64,000 nt of DNA from Zonotrichia leucophrys gambelii. Lineage: Eukaryota; Chordata; Aves; Passeriformes; Passerellidae. A model generated the notes under the pieces. It was not told the origin of the DNA, did no database searches, and was given only the letters and a program-made list of their open reading frames with translations. Positions within the stretch are counted from its first letter, which is position 1; every line of letters begins with the position of its first letter. Where the stretch lies: contig NC_088179.1 of assembly GCF_028769735.1 (NCBI RefSeq), positions 5,836,001 to 5,900,000 on the forward strand, given 5' to 3'. The translations under genes were made by a program, and so were the position numbers. This document shows, piece by piece, positions 14,301 to 26,900 of this stretch.

Positions 14301-14857
14301 CTGGTTATACTGAAAACACTTTGTTCACAGGTGACCCTACAGTCAGGTCTTTTTCTGCTTTTCCTCATTTGATAAGACTGAGTGGTTTAGTTTTCTTGAT
14401 CTGTTCTCCAATCTTCAGGGCCACGAGGCCTGGTCCCCTGTGCAAGCAGCAAGAGAATCCTCCGCGTCTGTACACAAAGCTGTCCAGGCAGGACTCCCAG
14501 GATGTTTCTCTGTAGTGTGCTTGCTTTCTGAACTTTTTTTTTTTTGCAACAAGTCTGTGTGTCTATAAATACAATCCACTCTTTACAGTAAAAAGTGTTA
14601 AAATGTCAAAAAAATAAATATCCATGTTACAGTAACTAGATTATTCAATAAAATACATCCCTGCCATTCTTGATTGAAATGCTCAAAGAGAATTAATTTC
14701 ATTTGGACATTTTCCAGAGATTCAGGTTATTGCAAATCACTCCTGGGGTGGGAAGGAGAAGCATCTTCTCTTCCTGTAAAGTGTGATGAAGGGGAATGAA
14801 GTGGAATCTCAGGGAAATCAAAATGCCAGTACCAGGAAGCTTTGGGGGAGATCTGTG
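11336..14857 (-). other. MAP3K13: MAP3K13 3' untranslated region (inferred extent)
   Basis: From the stop at 14858 down to the first strong minus-strand AATAAA at 11341-11336 (TTTATT on +). Below the signal the minus strand is G/T-rich (GGCTGGTCTGGTGATC), as expected of a cleavage site. The body has an AT-rich part (13.08-13.32 kb) and GC-richer parts (11.8-13.0 kb); no coding family is recognised. The extent depends on no intron and no earlier signal. Confidence 0.55.
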
Positions 14858-14959
14858 TTACCAAGTAGCAGAGCTGCAGGGCTTATTGGTCCTGACCGTG
14901 GCATCAGAACACTCCCCTTCAGAAGAGTCACAGTCTGATTCTCCAAACTGTGGTGGGTT
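14858..14959 (-). CDS. MAP3K13: MAP3K13 coding exon 13 (terminal)
   Basis: Encodes [19 protein letters not shown], then [14 protein letters not shown] and TAA (14860-14858). The C-terminal tail is nearly invariant between bird and human. Acceptor GTCTTGCAG. Confidence 0.95.
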   Translation of the reverse strand, partial: NPPQFGESDCDSSEGECSDATVRTNKPCSSATW

Positions 14960-17900
14960 CTGCAAGACAAAAGGAAAGGGGGAGACTTGACCACCATTCC
15001 TGTACTGCACATCACCCACACATCCCAGTCTGCCACAGCAGCCAGGCAAAGGTCACCACCTGCAGAGGAGGAGAGTGGCACATTGAGAGGGTACAGCACA
15101 CGACTGCCCCACCAAAGGTCACTTGTCTCCCCTAAGAGAGGGGACAGCACAGAAATACCTGGTCACAGCACTCCCAAATACAGGGTTATGAGGAGATCAT
15201 GCAGCAGGCTCTGCCCTACCCCTCCCAAACACTTGAAAGGCAGAGAAAGGAAGAATGTCATCCCAGCTTTGTCAGCAAGGCTGCCAATGGATACGTCTGA
15301 GGCAGTTTATATCCACTCCATTTCATTATGTATTTTTATCCCACGTAACGCAACTGCAAATCTGATGGGCTCCCAAGATCACACTCATCTTGACCAGCAC
15401 ATTATGTTCAGCTTTGTTTGTGCTACTTTCCCCCACCCACTCTTCTGCCAAGCAAGAGGAAGATTGGATATTGCAGCACTTGATTTGCCATAGTACACCT
15501 ACCACAGCATTTTCTAGGCAGTGTTCCAACTTTCTGGTCCCTGGATTCCTTGCCATAACATTTATGCAGTTTTTTTCCACTGAGTAGAAGGATGAGGGGA
15601 TAACCAACTCACCTCACAGCTGTGTTCATCTGCACAAAGTTTGCCCAGAGACATCTGAGTCTTGACCCTCCGCACAGCACACTCTTTGTCCGAAAGCCCA
15701 TCCGACTGCGTGGAGATTTCAATGGGGATCTCTGGAGTCTGGGACAACATGTCCTCCAGCTTCTCAGCCAGCTCATCCTCCAGCTTGTTGGCCAGCTCAT
15801 CCGGGCTGTTCGAGTGGTCGCTTGTGTTCCCCTCCTCTCCATCCGACACAGAGAAGTTCTCAGAGCTGAAGGTCGAGTAGGACTGGCAGCTACTGATGCA
15901 GCGGTGGGGTCTGCAAACAGGGACAAGTTCAGTGCTCACCTTGGATGGCAGCCCCAGGGAACTTCCTGGGTGCTGTGTTCACTGCTCTGCTACACCAGGC
16001 CTTGTGGAGTGCCTTCCACATCCTGGAGCTACAGGATTCTACCCCTTCTGAATGATATAATTCAAGACCTGCATCTTTAAATTCATTTGTTCTATCCTGT
16101 CTGATACATCCATGTTAGCTGATCTGCCCTGGGGCATATTTTTCTTGGACAGTGCATTTTCCTAAAGTGCTAGGCTATACTGAGGAGTTCTGTTTAGTAT
16201 TTTTATTGATGATATGGACGAGGGTATTGAGTCTTTCATCAGTAAATTTGCAGACGACACTAAGCTGGGATTGTGTGTGGATCTGTTGGAAAGTAGGAGG
16301 GCTCTGCAGGGAGACCTGGAATGGTTGGATAGATGGGCAGAGTCCAGTAAGATGAAGTTTAATAAATCCAAGTGCCCAGTCCTGCATTTTGGCTGCAATA
16401 ACCCCCTGCAATGCTATAGGCTGGGGACGGTGTGGCTGGACAGTGCCCAGGCAGAAAGAGACCTGGGGATACTGGTCTACTGGGAAATTTAGGTTGGATG
16501 TTAGGCAAAAGTATTTAATGGAAAGCGTGATAAAGTACTGGAATTGTCTGTCTGGGGAGGTGGTGGAGTCACCATCACTGGATGGATTTTAAAAAATATT
16601 GGGTGTGGCACTGGGTGCCATAGTTTCGTTGAGGTGTTAGGGCATGAGTTGGACTTGATGATCTTAAAGGTCTCTTCCAATCCAGTGACTCTGTGAGTTC
16701 AAGCTAACTCAGCTGACAATAGCTGCATCACCTGGCAGCCATCCCAAAAGCCAGGCAGGATTTAGGACCATCCACTCAAGAAATAAACTCTCAGTTACTT
16801 GACCACAGAAATGGCCTTGTGCCAGGATTCAACAGCAATGGGACAATACATCAGTTGAGGGAACATGTCTGGAAACCCACAACTGGGCATCACATGGAAT
16901 GGGCAACTTGTCCTCCTAATCTTCCAAGTCAGTAAATCACAGAGGAAACAACATCCCACAGGAACTGTATGAGTCACATAACTCATCCAGCCCAGCATTC
17001 TGCCTTCAACCCCAGGCAGGAAGGAATAATCTGAGAGAAGCATGAGAACAGGGTATGCAGACAGAGGCTGCTTTCTCCTGGCATCTCTTCCTGGCCTGTA
17101 CCATTCAGCAGATCTGAGTTCCTAGCAGAAGCTCAAACCCAGGTGACAATGCTAACAGTCACTGATGGATCCATACTCCAGAAATTCTGCATTTACAGCT
17201 CTTCATGCTCTGATTTCCACAGCACACCTTGACAACGAGCTGCACATCTGAAAATGTTCTGGATGGAAAAAGCGCTTCCTTTTGTTCACTTTACCCTGTT
17301 TGCTTCACTGGCTGCCCCTGACATGAATGTGAAGAATCATTCCTTGTCTATTTTCTCCACATAAATTACAATTTCATGCACCTCCGGTGTTGCCTTTTCT
17401 CCTGCTAGAGAAACATTTCACATGGATTTAATCTCCTCTCCTACGGAAACCATCCCTAACCACTCCTGTCACACTTCTCAGTACCTTTCCAAACTTTACT
17501 GTGGTTTTTGAGCTGGGGCAATGAAGGGAGCATTAGGATTTAAGCTTCAGGTGTGCTGTGGATGCACACAACAGGAGACAAGATTTTATTTTCTTCTCTA
17601 CTCCTCTGAATCAAACCTTTAGCCTGTTTGCCTACTGGATCACCCCTGCACTTGAAGCAGCTGCTTTCATGAAGCCACAGCACCAAGTCCATGATGTCTT
17701 CCCTGGGCACAGCACTGCAAATCCTGCTGGTCCCCAGGCTTATGTAGGAACACTCCCCCTAAGTCTTATTTTACAGGCAACACCATCAAATTTGATCTGC
17801 TATTGTCACTTAGCTCTGCAATCTTATCTGAATTCAGCTACAAAGGTGCCGGGCTGGAGTCTGACCCACTGCAACAACAATTCATAAACACTGGGAGTAG

Positions 17901-20900
17901 CCCACAAAGGGTTCCCACATCCACTAAGTCTGATCCTGGTGAAACAGATGCAGCAGCTCATTTACAGAGGCAGAATAACATTATCAAGTGTGATCTAGTC
18001 ATGCTGCAAACAGCTTGCAGGAAAGCCAGCAGGAAAGCTAGGCCAGAGAGAACATCTCAATGGGCTGGAACAGAGAATGGACATGAGAGATCAGCTGAAG
18101 GTGGATGGGACACACTGAATGGGATTCTGCTCTTCTGCCAGCACCTTCACCAGTTTCAGTGCTGGTCTGCAGGTGCTTTGAGAGTTCTCCTCAGTTTTGT
18201 CCCACCAAAGAGAGATTAGAGTGAATTCACCTTTTACCTTTGTCTACGAGGAAACTCCACTTCACTGTCAACTTCGCCCTCCTCCTCTTCTGATGATTCA
18301 TCCCCACTCTGGCAGAAAACAAGGACAAAGGGTGTCACGTCTGGGGAAGTTCAAACATAGCTGACCCCTTGGTCCTTCAGGACAAAGCCACTGCAAAACA
18401 GTGCAAAAATCTACAGGCTGCAAGAATCTAGACCAGAAAACAGCCTGTGTGTCAGCAACACTGACTCAGACATTGCCAACCAGGAGGTTGTTTCACACAG
18501 TCTCAAGGCTGCCATTCCCAAATCTGGAGTGACTGACTGGGAAATACACTGGAGTATTTCAGCAGGTATGGAGTACAGAACGTTCCAGATTCTCACTGAA
18601 GCAAATCAAATAATGAGTATCACATGGAAACTCACATAGATTATGGAGCTGATCTGGCACTCTTGGCTTTACCCTCTTCTACCACAGCCCATCAACAGAG
18701 CAGGATGGAGGATGACACAGCCTTTGCCGATGGGTTTCCCCAACTAGGAGAACCTGGGATTTGTTTCATACCTCAGTGAGCACAGAGCCTTTTATTCTCC
18801 TTCTCCCATCCAAATCTACCCCCATACTGTTGCTTTTTTACAGCCTGCTTCTATCCTATCCAACCTGTCAGCCCCTCATTCAGATTAAGCCTTTATCTCA
18901 TCCCATCCCCTTGTCTTACAAGATCCTAGTCCCATCATGCTGAGGCCAAAGCACACTCTTGGTCTAGTAATTACATTATTTTTCTTGACTTTTCCAGCCA
19001 GGCTCAGTTTTCTGCTCTTTGAACTCAAACTGGTTCTTACTTCTCTCACCACTTGGATGGAAGCAGGAGGAACAAAGAGCTGCTTCTGTACAACTGTGTC
19101 ATAATGTCCTTTTTACTCTTGCAAAATCTTCACAAAATACAGGAGAACTGTAACTTTTAGTGTAGAGGGATAATTTCTGACAGGTGCAGCAAAAGGGATG
19201 TCCTCAAGACCATGGCAAATGTTGAATCTTTGCCTTGAGACACAGCAGCACCGTAGATTCTCAAACAAACTCTCATGTGATATTACAGAACAATTTAAAG
19301 AATGCATTTGGAGAAAGGCTTTAAAGCATTTTGAGACTGCTTCAACATCAAAAACTGAGTAGAAGAAGCTGCAACTCAAACCAATTGGCGAAAGTGCACG
19401 TATCAGAACCAGGCCCTATCAAAACCACATCTTCAAGCCCCAGTGCTCTGTCCTCACCTTTTGGAGGGATCTCGCTTTGCAGGGCAGCCCTGAGGAAGCC
19501 AAGTGCTGGGGAGTGCCCAGGGCAGACACCGCCGTGCCCGGCTCCTCCAGCTTCTCCATGAACTGCGCGCTGTCGTAGAGGGACGCGGGGGACTGGGGGC
19601 GGCTCCCGCCCGGTTCCACCGACGCCATCTGCGCCTGGCCAGCGTCCTCGTCCCTGCACTGCAGGCAGGGGTCGTAGGGCTCCGCCCGGCAGCACTCCCA
19701 GCGCTCGGCCGTGCTGTCCCTGCTGTCCCGGCCGCGGCGGCAGTCGGCCTCCATGGCGGTGGAGATGAGGTCGGGGCTGGAGCCCGAGACGCGGCGCTGC
19801 GCGTGGTTGCTGAGGGGGCTGCGCAGCGCGGCCGCGGGGCCGAAGTAGCGCAGGTTGTTGGCGCAGGTGGCGATGTCCTGCCCGTGGGCGTGCAGCCGCG
19901 AGTGCTGCCCGTGGGGACTGTGCCCGGGCTGCTGCGGCGCCACGGGGGCGTGGGGAGGGTGGGGAGGGCCGGGCTGGGGGGCGTCATCCTGCGCTGGCTG
20001 GTTTTTCAAGATCCCTGCAAATTCATTGTAGCTGCCTTTGCTGTTCCCCCGGCGGTGCCGGGGCTTGCTGCGGTACCGGCTTTTGCCACTCGGCGTTGAC
20101 ATCTTGGGACTTCCTGAGACTGGGGAGCCATTGGATGCTGCTTCTGTGCTGGGTATGCCCTCTGACTTCAGTAGATCTGGCCTGGGAGACAAGGAGAAGT
20201 TACATGTCAAGCCACAAACAAAGAAGTGACACTGGCCCAGAGCCAGGAAGAAGAGGCAGCTGGAGCCAAAAGCACTCTCTGCTTCCTAAAATCTACAGGC
20301 TGCCCTCCCCTTCAGCTGCTTGACTCCTGCATTTTGGTCCCTGTGATTCTCTCCACTCAACATCCTCTCCATTCAGCCCATCCTGCTCTACACTCTTGTC
20401 TTGCTGTTTTTCCAATAGCTGTCACACACTCTCCTTTTCCGCTCTTATTTTGATGTTCTCTCCCAAAATAGCTCCCTCTCAGGACCTTGGGTAGAGCATG
20501 GCTCTCACTCTGTGCATGTACAATGGTGGTGATCAGGCTGCTCATCTAAGAGTCATGTGGGGATATTAATTCAGAAGTGATTATTCACTTGTAACGAGGA
20601 CTAACTCCTGGAAATCCCTAAAATGTAAAGACTAAGACAACTCTTCTAGAAAAAAATAATCTCCCTATCTAAAAGTCATGTAGAAGAGAAATAACTGAAA
20701 GGACAGCATGAATTCCCAAATCTCAAATCCCAAATTAATTCCTCAACAATGAATCCACCCTTCCTGAGGCCTGCCTGATTTCCACAATCCCTCTCCCTGC
20801 TTATTCCCATCCAAGTCAAGGATGATTTTGGGCAGTTAGGAATTTGAGAAAACACAAGAGATACCTCCTGTCCAAGCACCGTCATCTGCTCAAAAATCAC

Positions 20901-23900
20901 ATGGACCAATAATTAATTCATTCAACCAACACATCCTGTGATTCCATGGTTCCAGAGAGCTGCCCAGGTGGTAGGGATGGCAGGATTCATCCCTTTCACC
21001 TTAAGATCATTAAACAATTATGGTTCTGAGGATCAGACCAGGCTTAAATGTGAAACCCCTTTGTCCCACTCTGCATTTCATCAGGCTCAAAGGGAAGGAA
21101 CTGCCCAGTGGGGATCTACCACTGGCTCTGGCACAGGACTGGGTTGTTACTTCTCACCGTTTGGTCTGGCTGCCTGGTTTATGGGAGACCCCTTTCCTCT
21201 TCATTAACTTCTCCACTGTATTGGGGTGGATGATTGGTCTGACTGGGTGGCGTTTGTAAGTCCCAGGGTACTTCTTTTCCACTGCTTGTTCCCTCCTGAA
21301 ACATCAGGGAAAGAAAGAAAACAAAACCACATCAGTTGTGTCTCTCCCCACCTGCTGCTCCCCCTGGACAGGAACTGGCTCTGCAGGGAACATGCTGCAT
21401 GCCTGATTGCTCTGCTGGGAAAGCACACAGACACTTCTAAACTCCTTCTAAATTCCTTCTAAATCAGGCAGCAGGCACAAGGCCCTGGCACACAGTCCAG
21501 GAGCAGCACTGCCATTCCCTTCATGCATGGGCCAAAGGATGCCAGCCCCAAATGGGAAGGTGCCTTTCTCCAAATCAGTAACCACTGACAGTAGTCTGCA
21601 GGAATTCACTCCAAAGGTATTGAAGTGGAGGGAGAAGACCCATCTTTCTTGATCAGCATCGACTCCAGTTTATTGATCAAATTAGACACCTTTTATAACA
21701 GTGTTAATTCACTTCATGCATATTGCAAAATCTGAGCTCCTGATAGGCTGTAGAGAAAACTTCAGCTCCTCCTTTTGTTTACAATACCTGAAGTTAGTTT
21801 ACTGAAACCAAGATCAGTGTTCTCACCATGATATGAAAAGTTCTCAAAACCTTCATATCTGCTCCCAGACCGGCCATCTGTTCCCAGTAGCAGCCAAGGA
21901 CAGAACGGTCTGAGAATCTTGTTGTTTATATAAAAGGTGGCTGAGAACCTTAATTATTTACAGAATCAAGCCTGGGAAAGGCTGCTTTTTTCCCTTAGCT
22001 GAATCCCTTCATGGCCTCTTTCTTTAAGCCATGCTTGAACCAGGCTCTCCACACAAAGGGACCTCTCCCTGCTCACCAGCAATTCCCTAACCTTTGTGGT
22101 TAGTCAGGGGACACTAAATCTGCAATCCAGTTTAGGAATGAAGGGCTGTTTGTGCTCTGCTCTGCTGTGTGCAGACTGCTCACATCACCATCCCAGACAC
22201 GTACTTGATGAGCTCCTTCTCCCGCACCTCCAGCTGCAGCATGATAGCACTGAGCTCCATGTACAGGTTATTGGCCCGCTCCAGCTTCCGCTCGTAGTGC
22301 TCACGGATATCCAACGCATGTCTGAAAGGCACAAAAGGCTTTAGTCCAGCCTGACTTCCATGGACCAAGAGAAGAGAATGAGCAAAAGTACAGGTGCTTT
22401 AGGAAAAGGTCTTTAAAAAGGCAAATTTGCCAGCTGTACTGCACTGAATCCCAGCTACAGCTAACAGTGAATGATGACTGATTAAGAGCCTGACACAGCA
22501 ATAAATCATGGTATGGTTTAGAAAGTGTTTAACAGCCTTGAAAGTGTGGCAACACTTCTCCCTAAAGGAGCTGCAAATGCATCACACACACACCCAGGAG
22601 CCCTCTGGCCAAGCCCTGATCAGCCTGTTTGCACAGAGAAGGGGCTAAACCAGCCTCTACAGGAACAGGAAAGGAGTCATGTGTCTGCATTTCATTAACA
22701 GCAGGGTGTCCACACAGCTCCAGTACAGCTGAAAGATGTGGCCACCCAAAGCTCCCTGCGGACAGGGAACACTGAACAACCACTGCATCAAATTCCCTGA
22801 CCAAGGGCCCCTTTGGCTCCTCAGGTTTGACACAGAACTGCTTCTTAGAGTTTTATGTTTCTCTGTCTATTGTATTTGCAAATTTGTATCACAGGATACA
22901 ATTTCCCTTCTTTAAATAAACCCTCTGCTTTCATTTTTAAACTGGTATAATCAAAATGCATTTCAGTGGGCTGTTTATACGAAGTATGTTCACTTCTCTG
23001 TAATAACTAACCCAAAGAAAGTATCAGGGTAGAGAAAGCTCATAGCCAGCCTCAGGATGGATTTCCCACTGAGATGGATGTCTCTGCTTCAGTGCTGCTA
23101 ATACAAACATCAATTTTCAGGCAGAAATATTCCCTGGGAAACACACAAGCCTTTGCCACCCTCTCTGGAGCAAACTGTTGAGACTGCTCAAGAGCAGGGA
23201 CAGCTCCCACTGCTTCTCTCCAGCTCCCAGCAGCTGAGCAGTGCTCATGGCCTAGGCCAGGCCCATGGCAATTTTGGTTTCCAGGTTCACAAGGAATTTA
23301 GGCTGCCCAAATTTATACCACCAGGAATACTGGGTCCTCTTTTGGGAACCTCAGTTCAAGAGAAGAATAAAGAGAGTCAGGACTGGAGCAGGAGGCTCTG
23401 TGAGAACAAGCTGAGGGCTCCTTTAGCCGGGAAGGGAAGGCTGGATAGGAAAAGCAAACAGTACACACAAAAGACTGAACAGACCTCAGCTCTTCTCTCC
23501 GACGGCGAATCAATTCTTCATCCAGCCGGTGGATACAAGTTCCTTCACTTTTAATTTTCTCAAAATGTTTCTTCACTTCTTCTCTCCATTCAGCCTAGGA
23601 AAGCAATTTACTTTTAGCTATTTACAAAGAATTGGGATCTGTAGGTGCACCACAAAAAATTCTTGGGCAATGTTGTTTGTGTCTGCAGAAAATTACAGCT
23701 TTGGGTTGAGAATGTATTTTTGTTAGCTGAATTATTTTGGGTAACAACACCACAGCACATTTAGTGCCAGCATTTTCACATGGTATTTACAATTTTGTGC
23801 TTCAAACATAGAATTTACAACATATCTGCATTTTCTAAGAAATAATTTTTTTGATTTCTAGAGTTCATTTTGTCCTAAGAGAACATTTTCTTTACTTTTG

Positions 23901-26900
23901 GCGGTGAAAAAAAGTACAAAGGTTCATGATTTTGAAAGCCCCATGATGATGCCTGTCTAGAGTGATAGTCTACTTGACCCTTGAAGCTCTGGTTCCTGCA
24001 ACAGAAGTCTCAGCTTGGGAAAGTTTGGGTAAAAGATTTCTAAATGCCCATCAGGCTTCTCCCCAAGAATCAAACTGAAATCATGGATCCAGACTTTCTC
24101 TACTCAGTTCACCTGCCAGAATCAGATCCTTGGAGCTAATTCCAGCACTCATAGGCTACAGCCTTCCCCAGTTACCTGGGATTTGAAGTAGGTTTCCTGA
24201 GGAGTAGCCAGCACATCAGCAGAGGCGATGTCCAGGTGCATCAATGTCTGCCGGAAGGACGGACGGTTCCGGGGCTTGCTCTGCCTGAAACAAAACAGAA
24301 ACAGCCAGGGGGAGGTGAGGATGGGCACTGCCAGCCCCTCCTGCCCTTCTGGGGTGTGGATTGGGCACTGCCAGCCCCTCCTGCCCTTCGGTGGGTGGTG
24401 AGGGATGCCTGCCAGCCCCCTCCTGCCCTTCTGGGGTGTGGATTGGGCACTGCCAGCCCCTCCTGCCCTTCTGGGGTGAGGGATGGGCACTGCCAGCCCC
24501 TCCTGCCCTTCTGGGGTGTGGATTGGGCACTGCCAGCCCCTCCTGCCCTTCTGGGGTGAGGGATGGGCACTGCCAGCCCCTCCTGCCCTTCTGGGGTGTG
24601 GATTGGGCACTGCCAGCCCCTCCTGCCCTTCTGGGGTGTGGATTGGGCACTGCCAGCTTCTGCTGCCCTTCTGGGGGAGGGATGGGCACTGCCAGCCCCT
24701 CCTGCCCTTCTGGGGGAGGGATGGGCACTGCCAGCCTCTGCTGCCCTTCTGAAAGGGTCTCACTCGATCCTGTTCTCTGACCCAAGCAGCTGACAGGTTA
24801 GAGCAAAGGAGCTTTTCTGGTTTTCTCATCTGCTGAATACAATTTCATTGTGCTAGAGGTGGTTTGTGATGAACCATTCTGAAGAAAAAAAAAGAGGTGC
24901 AAATGTTTAAAACCAGAAAATGGGACTATAGAGTGAAAGATCACAGAAAAGTACAAAAATGTTTGGATTTTTGAGAAAAAGGACCAGCACTTGAGTTTCA
25001 GGACCGAATCCACCTTGCACAGGGCAAGAGCAGCTTCTTGAGCCTCCTCTCCCCTACCAACCACCTCCTTCCACTAGGTGGGGATACAAGTGTTTGTAGG
25101 TTCTCTGTAGCACCGAGCTGCACAAGCTGCCACAGCCCCACTGCTGCAGCTCAGGGCAAACAGCCACTGGGAGAGAGCCACACTGTGCTCTGGCCTGCTG
25201 TTCCCTTTGTGCCATGGGGAGGAGGGCTGGTAAAACCCATGGAGTGGGAAAATGCTGGAAGACCCTTTACACTGTATCAAGATGTAATTACAAAGACAAA
25301 GCCTCAGTGTGAAACCCAGGACAAAGAATTTCAGCTCTAATCTGGTACACGGAGGAAACTGAAAGCATTTCCCATATCTGAACCTGGAAAATCTGTGTTC
25401 CAGAAGGACATCTCATATTTCTCTTTGTCCAGTCCAAAATCCAGTTACTCACAAGAGGTTTTCTGAGTGAAAAAATCAGTTCCCTTCACTTTGGATGTGG
25501 CCTCAAGGAATTTTACCCCTACTTTCCTTCCAGCTTCTTCTGTCTTCCCACAGAGCCACCTTTTATCCCTCACTTTGCTACAACAAAGCAACACCTTCTG
25601 GGAAGGCTCCTGAAGATGTCCTGGCATCCAGGCCTGCTGCCACAAGGAAGCAGAATCCAGAATGTTCAAAGTTATTGCTCCCAGGACAAGTGTGAGAGTA
25701 TCTCAGAGCCCTCTGCTCTGGCCTCCATATTCCCACCCTGACTTTCATGGGTTTTGCTGGGAGGTCTGTGCTGTGTGGGGTTCAGGCTCTTACCAGGTTT
25801 GCTTCATGAGGATTTTGAAGCCATCTGGGCAGGTGGAAGGGACAGGAAGGTGGAGGCTGTTACTGCCCACTCCCCAAATGATGGCTGAAGAGTCCACGTC
25901 CTTGTAGGGAATCTCTCCTGTGAGCAGCTCCCACAAAACCACCCCAAATGACCTGAGGAAGAAATAAACCAGCATAAATTGAGTTCACACAGAAGCTGTT
26001 AACAGAAACATCTGGAGTTTGAAAAAAACCACAGTATGGGGGCAAAACAGGGAAACAGGGATGTCTGGTCCAAAACTGCAAGTAGGTGCAACAGTGGTCT
26101 TTAGCACACCAGGCAACTCCTCTGCTCCAGCACAAAACCACACTGGTTTCCACACATCCTTTCCTGCCTCTTTGTGAGATTTTAAAGGCCCTGAAAGCAC
26201 ATTTTCTGTACAGATTAAGTCTTGTTCCCCTTAAATGAAAAGACTCCGAAGTCTATTCTCAGATAGACTCTGGACTGTTCTTGCTGCTAAGAACAGATGA
26301 TTGACTACTGCACAGACTGACAAGTGTCTTACAGAGACAACACAACAAAGGTTTTGTGGCTTTTTTACATTTCATTTAACTGGTTTTGTTTTCTTTTCCC
26401 TAACCAAAGGCTCCCTCTGCTGTTACCTGTAGACCCAGGTAAAAGTTTTCAAGGTCTGAGATTCAGCACTACAACTACTGCAACACAGAAATCAGGAAAC
26501 AAATGCTACTTGTATAACTGTCAGTACCAAAAGCACATGAGGTCTCATTTGATATTCCTTTTGTTCTGAAGAAAGGAGGGATAAAGCATAAAAAAAAAAA
26601 AAAACAAAAAAAACACCAAACTTAAGAGAACTCAGGGAAAGAAACTCCCACAAGAAACATGTAGTTAAGAAAGCTCACTTTGCTTCTCTTCCTTAGTGAA
26701 GTTACCAGACAGAACCAAAACCTTAATTTTTAACAGCAAATATTTGTTTTGTATACAATCATCACCCAATAAAACACCAAGAAATACCAAACCAGTCAAT
26801 ACAGAGATAAACAAATGTTGATGTGCACTGTTACTGCACATCAACAACTGGGCTGTGATACAGCTGAGGCACCACCATCCCTATTTCCAAGCCAGATGTG

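Noticed and set aside
16214..16492. Open frame with reverse-transcriptase likeness as a host gene
   Set aside because: Part of an internally deleted CR1 element.
19503..20099. 198-codon open frame on the + strand
   Set aside because: Antisense shadow of the GC-rich MAP3K13 coding exon 10.
24310..24752. Regularly spaced repeats as a possible CRISPR array
   Set aside because: There are no unique spacers; the whole 40-bp unit repeats, and the locus is an intron of a vertebrate gene.
24149..24829. 226-codon open frame on the - strand as a separate gene
   Set aside because: It is the minisatellite read through in one frame plus MAP3K13 coding exon 6; the 40-bp unit lacks stops so every frame is open.
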